From positions 34,933,159 to 34,997,158 of the forward strand of contig CM049313.1 in NCBI GenBank assembly GCA_026874595.1: a stretch of 64,000 bases of DNA, written 5' to 3'. Numbering within the stretch: the stretch's first letter is position 1; each line of letters begins with the position of its first letter. Below are positions 47,101-59,095 of this stretch, piece after piece. The notes under the pieces are model-generated. The model saw nothing but the letters and a program-made list of their open reading frames with translations. It ran no database searches and was not told where the DNA came from. Origin of the DNA: Sipunculus nudus. Lineage: Eukaryota > Annelida > Sipuncula > Golfingiida > Sipunculidae. A program made the translations under genes and the position numbers.

Positions 47101-50100
47101 GTACATGGAAATGCCTGTTACATTGTAGCAGATGCCGCGGTTGAAGCAAGGTGTACAGTTTTCCGTCACAATATTAATCATACTTCTTTTACGGAATAGA
47201 AATAGCAATAACCGAATATAAGAACCTCCTCGCATATATTTAAAGTAACTTAAATAAAATAAAACAAAGCACTCACGGAGCGCATACCCCTGAAAATGTC
47301 CAAACTTTTTATTAATAATAGTCAAATAATATTGTCCACTTCCAAAATGACATTCTCTTGAATTAAGATAGATCTGCGGACAGACGATTGAGCACCTCGA
47401 CTGAAACAAACTGCAAAATTAGCTATGCTTCAAATTTTCTATGCACCCCCCCCCCCCCCTTCCCCCGAAAAAAATTATAGAAGTAAATTTTCAGTAGATG
47501 AAACAAGACATAATGTAAGAGAAACATGGGAGAAAACGCAATATCTGTCCAGGCAGTATCTCTCTAAATGCGACACGACAATGTGAATCGTATATCTATC
47601 CATAAATGCAGTTATACAGTTCCTATTGTACCTTTCAGTACCTCTCATGTCAAGATGATTATGTAAAGGGATACGTTGATCCAGCTTTAATGAATGCGTG
47701 ATATGTTCTGCTGGTATCATCCTCTCGTGTTTTTGCTGGCTTTTTTTATCGTGATCTGGTGGCATGGTAAGCTTTTTTTATCAGCAGGAAACTTGGGAGG
47801 AGTTTGCTATTTACCAGGGTGGCAAACACTGCTGCTTTGTGTCCTGAAATCCACAGCTGCGCACCATACACCCTTTCCCAAATCATGGCAGGAAAAAATG
47901 GAAATCTGGAGGAGAAAACCACTTTCATACAAACAATGAATCAACAGAATAAGGAAGGCAACGCCCACCTAGAGGAATTTTGATTAATTTTGTCTGGTCA
48001 AATTGTTCTGGACAGGAAGTACTTGCTGGGAAATGTTCCACCTTTTTCCTTGTATCGTCTTGCAACTAGTTTAATTGGAATACCCCTGGCCTTAATCATA
48101 TCTGATGTAATCATGAGCGAGGTCTAGGAAGAAGATATCCATTTCGCCCTTCTTTGACCTCACTCTTAATCGATTCATGTAGAAGGTTCTATTTGTTTAT
48201 ATTAAAGGGGCTGGTATAGAAACAAGACCAACTGGTCTTAATTAGCTCACCCTGTTAGACGTGATATCCCCTTTTCACTTTCTTGCTTAAATCATGTTGC
48301 CAATTTTTCGCATTCAATATATTGCCATGATTAGAATAACATTTTGGATGAGACTCGCCGAACTTCCCTCTGTTAGAAAACCCTTCTTTTATATCTTTCT
48401 TTATAAACCTGGAGATTTCGTGACGTATTTTCTTATTAAAATGCGTGCACTAGGCTAGAAACCAACCCATGAGCTATAGAAGACTGGACCAACGTGTAAC
48501 TTCATATACATGTATATCTTTATGCTGGTGGTATGAACTCAATATTGATGCCTGTTGGCCGATGGTTTTAACTTTATGCCGCTTATCCTAAAATTCCCAG
48601 GGCTTGTATCCAGCCATTGTCCCTCTCTTCCCATTATTCAGCAAAAGATATACCAAAGATTTTAAAATACTATGAATCCAAAGTGAACGCTATACTCTCA
48701 AGTTTAACTAAGCGTTTTGTTGAATCAACATAACCACTAATATGTCTTCCCGCACAAAATATGTCTTCCAGCACATGTGTACCTATAGTCATCTTTAATA
48801 TATACATGTTCAAGCACACGGTCCAGAATTTATTTCAAATCATTTACCTTGCAAAAATACAACAAAATCTGACGTCAAGATCAATTCGGACAAGTTACAG
48901 GAGGCAGAAAACGAATGAGGAGATCAACTATATGTTCATGTATATGTCAGTAGCTCCTGCGGTTGCCAAGGTTGATAGTACAAGACCAGGATGGTAACCA
49001 CACTGTAACCACATGTAAACAGCGGTTGATTACAGAAGCACCAGGAACCCGTCGTGGTAGACCTCTCTTTAAATTGGTGCTAGGAGTGGAACCACGAAGT
49101 TCAAGGTATCTGGCCTCCCGTCGTGTTGTAGCATCGTGCCCGATGCTAGCACAGACATGCTGAAGTGTGCTGGCTAGCTGGATGCTGAGACTGCTGGTAT
49201 GCACAGCAGCTGGCGTCTGGCAGGTTCCTGTTTCCGATGCTGTTAACGGTACTGGAACCAGTGTTCTATAGTTAGGACACGGCAGCAACGTTTCAGGACA
49301 CCCGTGTACATGATGAACAGGGTCCTGCTTGAAGGGTGTTTATATGAGGAATCTATTTCTAAAGGTATACATTTCAACCATATAATCAGGCGATCAAGTG
49401 GTTGCTGAGAACGTATTTCATTTTGCCTAAGAAGTAATGAATCAACCAACTGGAAGACGAGAGCTTCTTGTTTAAGTGAAAGTTTACTATTTTGGGCACT
49501 CCGCAGAGATGTCACGAATCAATATTATAATTGATGGTTGTGGCTGGCACTCCGCAGTTGTCTTGCAACTGCTCGTTTATAGTCCTGCACGATGCCAAGT
49601 GTGTCCTAAGGGGGTCAATTTACATATCATCCTATAAATCGTGAGAATTTTTCTATTGTTTGGAGTAGGGGCTATCTCAGGGTTATCTATTAGAAACTAC
49701 GTAAACCGACCAAACGTAAGAAAGGGCAATTTACTAATAAATGTGGATAGCCCCCCGTCCTCGGTTTACTTACCCCTGTGAATCTGAAACCTAAAAATAC
49801 AGAATCGGGATAGTAAAACCCACATACGATATGACCCAAACTCCTCTGCTTTCCTATTGGGGACGTAAGGCTGCTATTTTTCTCAAAATCGCACAAGGTA
49901 AACAAGTTTACACTGAGAATCAACAGGCTTCCTTGTCGCAAACAACATCTGAGGAATGCACCGAGTGACTTAGCATCCACCCCCTCAGACCCTGCATGTC
50001 GTCATGCCCCCCTCTTGACTTATTTCCAGGTTGGTGGACCCTCTGGACCAGTTCGTGTGTGTCGGATCCTGTTTCACCTCCTACGGCTCTATGAGATGAG

Positions 50101-50185
50101 ATGTTGCCATGTTAAAGGGATGCCAACATACCCCACAGACAGATAATTCGCTCATGGCTACTTGTTTGTTTTATCTTTGTTTTGC
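44196..50185. other. Non-coding DNA; poly-C motifs; isolated repeat end
   Basis: No exon was recognised. GCACACTGCGCAGAATCGGA, continuing CTCAC, at 44747-44771 is an exact 25-base match (inverted) to the end of the dispersed repeat at 36189-36213, but the body is absent. C runs followed by a TCCGCCCCTG-type motif occur at about 46564-46600, with a further C run near 47447. A relatively GC-rich stretch at 48960-49290 has a 113-codon minus ORF that I could not match to any family. Confidence 0.4.
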
Positions 50186-50690
50186 TTTTTAGCTCAGCTG
50201 ACTGTAAGCCAACTGAGGTATAGAACTGGCGCTTTGTCCGTCGTCCGTCCGGGCGTCCGGCCGTCCGTTAGCAGGGCACAAATCGTAACTGCTGGACCTA
50301 GAAATTTCTAAGTGAATATCCACGGAGGTCATTAAAAAATCTTCTTGGAAACCTGAAATTAGGTCACTGCGACCTATATCCTCCGAGCTATGGGGCTTGA
50401 AAGAACCCACCAGAATAATCAAAAATATAATACAAAACCTCCAATATCTTGATAATTAATGCATGGATTGTCATGAATCTTGCCTTGAATATTGACAATG
50501 ACTAGTTTTTGTCAGTTCCCGAGATATGGTGGCGCCACCTGTATTTTATGTTATTTTAACGAATATTTAAAAAAATTTTTTTAAATATAAAATGAAAACA
50601 ATCATGTCAGTTTCTCAGCTGTAATTACATCTAGTGTCCCAAAACCTGGTGTGTTTATTGATCACAAGTGGATGCCATATGGTTATCACC

Positions 50691-50727
<37 letters not shown>

Positions 50728-52188
50728 CATCCGTCCATCCACAAAAAAACTTGTTTCCAGATAATAACTCCAGGTTGTATTGACACATGGATTTCAAACT
50801 TGACTTACATATGGCCCACCACTAAAGCAAGAACCTATATGATTTTTGGGTCATGAAGTCAAGGTCAAGGTCATAGGACTCACTTTTTTAAAAAAGATTA
50901 TGGCTGCATTTTAAGCAAAGCTTTTCACTCCAAACTTTCCATTTTGCACATTTAGCTTACATGCCAGTATGGGGAGAGAATAAATGAATTTTGGGTCACA
51001 TGGTCAAAGGTCAAGGTCACAGGGACCATCTGTTCACAAATTTGTTTCCAGATGATAACTCCAATTTAGTTTGACATATTGGTTTCAAACTTAACTTTTA
51101 TATGACTCACCACTAAAGTAGGAACCGTGTTGATTTTGAGGTCCAGCGGTCAAAGGTCATGGTCACAGGACTCATTTCTTTAAAAAGAATGCATATGCAT
51201 TTGAAGCCAAACTTTTTCTTCCCAAACCTTCCATCTTCAAGATATTGCTAACCTGCCAATAGGGGATGATTCTGTTCAGTTTTGGGGTCATAAGGTCAAA
51301 GGTCAAGGTCACAGTACCCACTTATGTAGAAAGATTCTGGATGCATTTTAAGCCAAACTTTTCATTCAAAACCTTCCATCTTGCACATATAGCTGAGCTG
51401 CCAATAGGGTAAGAAACTGATTGATTTGGGGGTCACAAGGTCAAAGGTCATGGTCACAGGGGCCATCTGTCCACATATTTGTTTCTGGATGATAACTCCA
51501 GTTCAGATTGACATATTGGTTTCAATTTTGACCTATATATGACCAACAAATAATGTAAGAACCCTTTTGATTTTTGGGTCATAAGGCCAAAGGTCGAGGT
51601 CACAGGACCCACTTCTTTAAAAAGATTGATGATGTATTTTTAGCCAAACTTTCTGTCCCAAAATTCTATCTTCCAGATGTTGCTCACCTGCCAATAGTGG
51701 AAGTAACTTATTGATTTTTGGGTCACAAGGTCAAGGTCATGGGGGCCATCAATCCACATATTAGTTTCCAGATGATAACACCAGTTTGGTTTGAAATATT
51801 GGTATCAAACTTGACTTATATATGGCCCACCACTAAAGTAAGAACTTTTGATTCTGGGGTCATGAGATCAAAGGTCAAGGTCACAGGACCCACTACTTTA
51901 GAAAGATTGTGGATGAATTTTAAGCCAAACTTTTCATCTCAATCCTTCCATCATCAACATGTGGTGCACCTGCCAATAGGGGAAGTTACCTTTTCTTTTG
52001 TGGGTAATAAGGTCAAAGGTTAAGGTCACAGGGCTCATCCATTCACAAATTAGTTTATGGATTATAACTCCAGTTTGGGTAGACAGGTTGGCTTCGAACT
52101 GATCACAGGACCAATATTTTGGAAAACCTCATAACCATATATCCTTATAGACAAATGCAGCTGAGCCTCGAGACCCATGGGTCCCTAG
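50186..52188 (+). mobile_element. Complete ~2-kb composite non-autonomous element
   Basis: The left end is TTTTTAGCTCAGCTGACTGT at 50186. It is followed by GTCCGTCGTCCGTCC, one arm unit, the palindrome GGTGGCGCCACC at 50528, and a CTGT tract (about 50691-50727). Nine ~145-bp units with GGTCAAAGGTCAAGGTCAC-type cores follow (50857-52030). The right end is GCAGCTGAGCCTCGAGACCC, then ATGGGTCCCTAG at 52185-52188, with TTTTG outside. Arm, array and end are in the same order as in the reverse-oriented element at 22560-26146. No ORF of transposase size is present, so mobilisation would need a partner. It is the best reference copy in the window. Confidence 0.85.
50850..52100 (+). repeat. ~145-bp tandem array with repeated AGGTCA motifs, ~9 units
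   Basis: Cores lie near 50859, 51004, 51149, 51293, 51439, 51585, 51727, 51868 and 52011. Typical cores are AAGGTCAAAGGTCAAGGTCA or GGTCAAAGGTCATGGTCAC. Between cores come ACAAATTTGTTTCCAGATGA, TAACTCCAGTTTGG, TTTCAAACTTGACTTATAT, CCACCACTAAAGTAAGAACC, TTTTAAGCCAAACTTTTCAT and CTGCCAATAGGGGAAG. These are the reverse complement of the units at 22780-24010. Confidence 0.92.
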
Positions 52189-52370
52189 TTTTGTTTGCGT
52201 TTGGACAGATACGCACGACTTCTCCTTTGACGACGTTTCAACATGCCCAGTAGGAACCCGTAAAGATTTCGATGGGCTGAGCTGGTTTCACTGATAGGCC
52301 CTTCGCAAAATAATACCAAATCCTCAGGATTTTAGGGGAAAGTATGAATAACGACATCCCCAATACTCCC

Positions 52371-52389
52371 CCCCCCCCCCCCCCCCCCC
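52371..52389. repeat. Poly-C tract, ~19 bases
   Basis: A long C run; another of about 16 bases lies near 52892 and is followed by ATATACTGTATCCGGACCTG, a diverged version of the poly-C/GGATCCGCC motif. Confidence 0.9.
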
Positions 52390-53674
52390 GGTTTTACTTG
52401 GCATCGTTCCCAACAGTGCAAGACCAAAATTGACGTATTTCCGGGCGTGGCAACAGAGAAGCTGGATGTTACGGTTGAATGTTACCACCGTAATCTGTAA
52501 TACATATATTTCAGAACGATGCACTGACAGATGTAGTGAATTGTGAAGCATCTGCAGCACATCCTCTCTTACTGCACCCATAGATGATCCGAACATTCAG
52601 CGCCAGTGTGACATATTGACTTTTGTATTATGTAAATTAGTCATCTCCATAGGCTTAAGTTAAACCTTAGTCAGAGCTATAAATGTAAAGTTGAATGTGC
52701 AACAGCTTGAAAAAGTACCCTACTTAGCTAATATATACTACAGAAATACCGGTATATAAATTATATAGATTAAATCTATATACTACCGCATAAGGTGCAA
52801 TACGTAAACAGAAGTGGATGCAGAGGGGTAGAAGGGTCCTTCTAGCAACGAAACATTTTCTCAGTATTTCAAATCAACTTTTGCAGAATAACCCCCCCCC
52901 CCCCCCCATATACTGTATCCGGACCTGAGGACATTTTTAGGGGTTTATTGGGTTGGTCCCTCCATTCGTAAACCCTGATCTGCCCCTGAGTAATCTAGCA
53001 TGTCCAGGGGAGGATAAAGGACTTCAGATTACGGAGCTCATATATCCAGGCGGAGGGGGAGGATATATGGAAGTGTTGGGGAATGAGGTAGGAAAAGGCT
53101 GTGATGATGCAATCTCATGTAACTTAGTACGGTGCAGGACATTAAAGAGAATCTCTAAAAAAAACAGGCTGACACAGGTTAGTGAAACAGTATTAATGCT
53201 CGTGACTAAAAATGTTACATATCGAACATTCCAAAAAACAATTTTTTATAGCCTATATACATTAACAAAGGTCAAACCATTACAAGCATATCAATCAATA
53301 TTGCCCTTCAGTTACTGTGTATAACCTATATGTGACCTATCAAGGTCACTTTCAATTCCCCCTTTGTAATTTTTACCTAGGAAAGCTGCGCACCGGTTCA
53401 CCCTCAGATGTGCTAAAAACAAATTGAGATTGGCAAGAAAAGCTGACCCTTATTCCTATAAAGTATAACATAACATATATACCATTAAAACCGTGTGGCA
53501 TTAGGTCAACAAATCCCTCCACCTGTTCAGTCAAGTGATCTCACATTTTTATGACAAGTGCATCAGAGTATTGCTCCGCGGCTGGGAGACGTTTATTTGG
53601 ATGTGTCACACTGTAACAGCTAGGCCACACACAAAAATTAGTTGTTCAATGGATTCACATCTTCGGTTTTCTTG

Positions 53675-53677
<3 letters not shown>
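52390..53677. other. Non-coding DNA, nothing recognised
   Basis: A 123-codon plus ORF at 52953-53324 crosses a GGAGGGGGAGG tract and repeat-like sequence; it shows no domain. No other feature is seen. Confidence 0.4.

Positions 53678-53730
<53 letters not shown>
53678..53730. repeat. (AT)n microsatellite, 53 bases
   Basis: Uninterrupted AT dinucleotide, third of the long AT arrays in the window. ORFs through it encode alternating Tyr-Ile and are spurious. Confidence 0.97.
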
Positions 53731-53731
<1 letters not shown>

Positions 53732-53799
53732 TTTTTAGCATATGACACCATGACCTCCGTAATGTTATTTTTTGCCCTTCCTCCATTTCTTCAACAGAT

Positions 53800-54190
53800 T
53801 TCTTTAAACCCTTTCAAACACAATCCGGTTTTAAAACGTCAGATTCAAAGCGGATTGGTCAAATCGGTTTAAAACCGCAAAATTGTGCGTTCACACGGGC
53901 CTTTAGCACAAATGCATGAGGTGTACATTTTACAAGTGGAACAACGTGACAACATGCTGACACAAGCATTCGCTGCGACTTAGTTTTGCTACGTAAATAA
54001 TAGGTCTAAACCGTTTTGAAAGCGAATTGGGCGTTCACACGGCACATCATAGTCCGATTCGCATTGGAAACGGTTTGAAACTACCTCCTGAATTGGATTC
54101 AAACCGCTTTGGATTGCAGTGTTAACCCTCAATTTGCATTCAAAACGGTTTGAAACCGGTTGGCATTTGCCATGTGAAATGAGTCTTATA
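53800..54190. repeat. AAACGGTTT-rich, inverted-motif repeat (possible MITE)
   Basis: Motifs such as GGTTTAAAACC, AAACGGTTTGAAAC, AAAACGGTTTGAAACCGG and ATTCAAACCGCTTTGGAT recur in both orientations. GCGTTCACACGG occurs at 53888 and 54030, and a related TTCACATGGCA on the minus strand near 54170. The density of self-complementary motifs suggests a miniature element, but I could not define paired termini. Confidence 0.5.
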
Positions 54191-57100
54191 TATAGGAATA
54201 AAAACAGACTGATATTTTTGTTGATAACATTCATTATTTTGATAACTGGCGCAATCTTTTCTTAGCAAGCTTGCAAATTCACCGTATTGTGTCAAGACAG
54301 ATTAAGTTCTCGGAGTCCGAAGTACAATTATTTATTTGGCGTGGCCTATGTATGCAGTATGGATTTTTTTAAAGATAACTTCAGAGTTTATAAGGGATGA
54401 TGAATGAACGAAAGGGCGCCGACACGTTCGTCATCTGCTTTCACTAAACACAGAGGCGGCTTTCCCAGGCACCTGCACTTTTTTGCGACGGGGCTAAGTC
54501 AGATTGAACATCATGAGAGACAAAATGTAGTTCCTCTACTCCAGCTCGCCGTTTCCTCTTCTCTCTGTTTCTTATACACCCTGTGTACCATGCTGAACCG
54601 ATTATATCATTATTTCAAATGACGAAACATATTGTGAACATTTTTCTTATTTCATCGATCACTTGCTCAAAATTATTGGCCTGAACATAAGGCTACTGCA
54701 GAATATATAAAAATTGTCTGTGTGAGAGCAAATTTTAGTACCGACGGGGTGTAAATATACCAGGAAATTTCGTCTCGTCTCTTCTATTTTCTTTTTTCTA
54801 TTCAGCTGTAAAAAAAGACGGATGTACCCGATTTGCAAGTACCGATGCTTGTGCGGGGTCCTTAACATTGCACCGAAAACTTATTCCTACACTACAGTGC
54901 ATTGTGTACATTTGCATTCAGTCACCGTGTGACCTATGAAATCGGGAAATAACAGCCGTAACCAGTGTGTAAGGTCTGTATTTGTTGGCTTTGATGATGG
55001 AGTTATTTTAAGATAAAACTATATTGTCTGGTATATTTACAGAGATAGACACATTTTGGGTAAGAGAAACAAACTGTAATAATTTTTTAATTATTCAAGT
55101 AAATTGGCTGATTCAGAGATTTTTTCATCAGGGGACGCCCCTATTAGAGGTTATGTTTGAATGTCATGCATTATAATGCCGACCCATTACGACCTACCAA
55201 TCCATCTAAGGCATTATGACGGGTGCAAATACAGAGCTTACAACAAATGTTCGACAGATTGGCAATAAATATTCAGAACATTTAGATCTTTACAAAACAC
55301 GGCTTAAACTAGCATATTACCCGTTCTTGCATTGGAACTGGTCCAAGGAACTTCGGGTTTGTACGGGACGGTTTTTCCAGAGGCCGAGTTCACTCAAATA
55401 GTCTCTGATAGATCGCGCTGCGATAGACCCTTCGCGAAATAACGTCATATTTCTCATAATGCATTGGGAGATATGGAGATACCCCTTGGCATCCGAAGAC
55501 CAATACACGGGCATTTCCGAGACGAGTTGGGAAACTACGGTTGAGTGGCCAAACAGTCAATAATATTGATACAGTTGGGGTTGGCGACACGAAGGCATTA
55601 TATAAAAGCTTTAACCATACGTCGCAATTACTTATTGTATTGCAACTGTCAGGTGTCCCTTCATCGATAAAAATGAAGAATCTGGCTATATCTGATGGAA
55701 AACGATGTCCGACATTTATAATAATCGTTTCTCATGGGTGAGCTAGGATAAGTGGAAAGCGTTGTGATTGGTCACCTGTTTGTATATAAAAATATGGTTA
55801 TATCTAAAAATATGGTTTAAATCATATCTTGCTCAAAGTATCGCGATACGTATCGTATTGACAACTGATGTATCGTCTGATCCAGATTTATCTATGGGTG
55901 ACTACGTGTGGTAGACTAAGAGGAAGGCGATGGACACAGTATATAGCTGGTTTCCCGCCTGAAAAGACGTCTGTTCATCCCCAAAATTTCATGAAAGACA
56001 TACCAGAGCATGAGCGTACTACAGTGGTGATAGAAAGAGATAAACCGTTCCCAGGCTCCAGGGACATATGGAAATACAGTAAACAAAAGAGCTAACACTT
56101 GAGCACTGGCACCTCAGGGTCCCGTTCATTTATACTGAGGCATGGGTGGCAACCCTTGTTATAAGTGTGCTACGAGTGTAATATTGAAAGAAAGAAATGG
56201 TAACAATGTTTTCTGGCTCAAGCATGGGTTGGTGACAGCAAAAGCTGTCGCAGAAAGAAAACTCAGCGAACCCAATCAGCAATAATGGCAGGAAGATCAT
56301 TCAAATTGACGGGAAGATAATCAACTTTGTGATCTTAAGTAACTTTAGCTTGAGATAGGCTTGTGGTGGGAGAATGATTGAGGTAGGATGAAAGAAAAAG
56401 GGTGATGACCCGGTAATATTTTGCTATTGGCGCGTTTGTAAACAGTGGCAAGCAGTGAAGAAGGTCCCCCTCAAAAGCCAGACACAGGCCTGCAGCAGCG
56501 CGATCAGATACTCCAACAGGGACGGAGGTCACTGGGTGCACTAAATCGGCGTTCAGTTCCCTGGTTGGATTACTACGCATCTTTTTGTCGACTAAAGAAC
56601 GGCTAGATATAGATGTCTTTGTGCTTTTTTATCCAGCAGAAATGCCACATTGACAGTTAGAAGCACGCAGGTGCATAAACCTGTCATAAGCTCACACTCA
56701 AATTGCATTTGTGAATGATGGACAGAATGTATGTGAGAAAAATAACAACTGCGGATTGTAGTCAATTTGTTATTTGTTAAAGTCATACAATCAGAACGAC
56801 TCATATCAACAATACTGAAGTAAACACCAGAGAAAATTAGTGATAGATTGTTCCACTTATTCCTAGTTATACACAGTTGTTTCATTCACTCCGCTGGGCC
56901 CTTCTCGTTCATTATTTATTATTAAATGTAGCAAAAAATGAGTCGGAAATCATGTTGATAAAACGTCCTGGGGAGCATAAGCAATGGACCGCTCAAATAG
57001 AAAGGCGTTGTCAACTTAGGAGTGTCCTTGACCTTCTTAACAGCTGCCAACTTAGAAGACTCTTTCCATACATATGCATGACTTTGGTCACCTTTAACTG

Positions 57101-57519
57101 CAGTTACTTTTGAAATGCTTTATAAACTATTGTCATTTTTGCATACGCTTAGTTTAAATTTGAATAGATATATGGGCCATGTTAAAGCAACATGTTCTTG
57201 TATACAGAGCAAGTTCGGCTGTCTGTTTCCAATACTTGCCTGTTCTTTTTTTTTATTCAAACTACATGAAGAAAGATAACAAAACTTTAAACATCAACCA
57301 CGGAAAATACTTCGCTCATTCCTGACTTCCACGGAAAATGCTTTTTGAATGGGAAATATTTCAAGTTTATTATCGGATGTTCATAATTCGACATGTTGAA
57401 CTAAAGGACACCGGTCCATTGATTCTTATCAAGGATTGTCTATTTAATGAGGAAAAAGGTACCTATACGATACGACCGGCCGGTTGCATTCTTTGCCTTT
57501 CGTTTTCAGGTTATATATT
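54191..57519. other. Non-coding DNA, nothing recognised
   Basis: Short ORFs on both strands show no domain and no splice-bounded conserved segment. No repeat family of the window is seen here. Confidence 0.4.
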
Positions 57520-57870
57520 ACATAGCTAGAATCAGACTAACAAGGGTAGGACTCTGCTATTTAGGGTTTATGGGCGTCACAATCTGACCCCCACAATGCA
57601 CCGCGGCTTCTACTTACACCAGCGGCAGAGGTAAAAATGTAGTGAAGAGGTTAATGTAGTCCGTTCAAATATGTTGGATTAGAATTGTTTCAAGGCACAT
57701 TACATAAGCATGGATGTTTTTGGGCCAAGGAATTCACGGAATATGTAATATTTTGTAAGCATACGCATGAGAAATATAGATAAAAGACGTTTTCTTGAAA
57801 TGTAACAAATTTGTTTTCAAGTTTGACTTTTGGGACAAGCAGTCCCGGCTGTCCAACTGTGCCTTGTACC
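57520..57870 (+). repeat. Dispersed repeat family (~420 bp), copy 3 (3' truncated)
   Basis: Landmarks are AGAATCAGACTAACAAGG, GTAGGACTCTGCTA, TTCAAATATGTTGGATTAGA, ATTGTTTCAAGGCAC, AATTCACGGAATATGTAATA, TTCTTGAAATGTAACAAA and TCAAGTTTGACTTTTGGGAC. It is collinear with copies 1 and 2, but ends near TGTCCAACTGTGCC before the GAGTAGAAACGACC segment. Confidence 0.8.
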
Positions 57871-58989
57871 CTCCCATTTAATACACGTTCCAGTTTATCT
57901 TTTGGGACCTGGAGCCTTTAAATAAATGATAGAAATGCACTCTACCAGGGTTTCACATAAATAATACCATGAAGTATACCACAATTCATGCACATGCAAA
58001 TCAAAGATATAGTATATATATAATATGTCTGTTCTCCTAAATACTGAAAAGTTATAAAACTGTATACCGGTACGCGTCACCAGACAGTTCTCGCCACTTT
58101 TATAAACAAACCTAGCCACTGCGGAAGATGTTCCCAGCATATACATGGTTCATATACCATCCTACGATTGTATTTATTTATAATGTATTACGCAGCCACT
58201 TCTGCACCTTATAGAATACCATTTTATACCCGTGTCATCACATTGATAATAATGCTCTTGATCGATTGTGATACCTCATATAAAGATAATAATTTATCAT
58301 AATTCTTATCGTACGGTTACCCATCGAGGGCATATCCTCAGGCCTTGAAGATTAGAAAGACATATTTGCGATTTTAGCATTTACCAATCTCCTCCTATCA
58401 ATCGTCGATCACAAATGGAGTGCGGGATGGGACAGCGTTGTTCCGGTGGTTACGATCCGTTTGCCTCCTCCTACCCTACCACAGGTTTAAAATCCATATT
58501 TATAATGATGGGGTACAGAAATATTATTATAATATATATATATATATAAATTATTTAAGAAGCCAGAATTTTTTCACAGGCTTTTCTCAAACTAGAAATT
58601 TTCGATCTTTAGTACAATCCCCTGCGAGTAAATCATTTAATATAAACGTTTCTCTATGGCATGATTTAGTCATCGTGTGAGCAATATAACATTATGACTA
58701 TATAAGTTATTTCTAAAATTCAGACAAATTAAGTTTGGCAGGCTGCATAATTGAGATGAATTGTCTTTTTTAACTTCAGGTCTGTCTGAAATATGTACAG
58801 CATGGCTTGCCGTGTCTGCAAAGTTAGTAAATCTCGGACTTAAATTCCTTGGAATGTTTGTTAAATGCTGACAGATAAGCTTTTGTAAGGGAGACGGGAG
58901 TCCAAGCTGAGACATGCCAGGCCTAGTGTTGGGTTCGGTGGCCACAGAAGGAGCCTTGCCGATACAAAAATCGGAGCGAAAGAATACGA
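57871..58989. other. Non-coding DNA, nothing recognised
   Basis: No gene seen. A short (AT)n lies at about 58532-58548. The last 200 bases are upstream of the promoter-like site at 58995. Confidence 0.4.
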
Positions 58990-59095
58990 GACGCACGTGA
59001 CGTCACGTCTTCTTTTGGTGCTGACAGACCTAATTAATGTCCCCAGCGCCTGTCTATAAAAGGGACCAGAGCTGGAGTGATTTTCTCGTTCGCTG
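58990..59095 (+). promoter_or_regulatory. CRE-palindrome plus TATA-box core promoter candidate
   Basis: A perfect 14-bp palindrome ACGTGACGTCACGT at 58995-59008 contains the full cAMP-response element TGACGTCA. TATAAAAG follows at 59055-59062, about 50 bp downstream, in CpG-richer sequence. By the usual 25-32 bp rule, transcription would begin near 59085-59092 and run on the plus strand, opposite to fibrillin. The first downstream ATG (59142) opens only a 17-codon frame. A GTAAGA donor-like site lies at about 59365, so a spliced 5' UTR is possible. Without a recognised gene downstream this may also be a promoter-bearing repeat such as a solo LTR. Confidence 0.5.

Noticed and set aside
48947-49288. 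GC-rich 113-codon minus ORF, considered as a Tc1-like transposase fragment
   Set aside because: I could not identify the HTH or DDE motif order in any frame; it is left as unassigned.
49690-49980. Minus ORF with a hydrophobic N-terminal stretch, considered as the fibrillin signal-peptide exon
   Set aside because: The GTAAGT donor at about 49770 would leave phase 0, while the FUN exon needs phase 2; no furin site precedes it.
52953-53324. 123-codon plus ORF
   Set aside because: Composition follows a G-rich tract; there is no recognisable domain or clean splice context.
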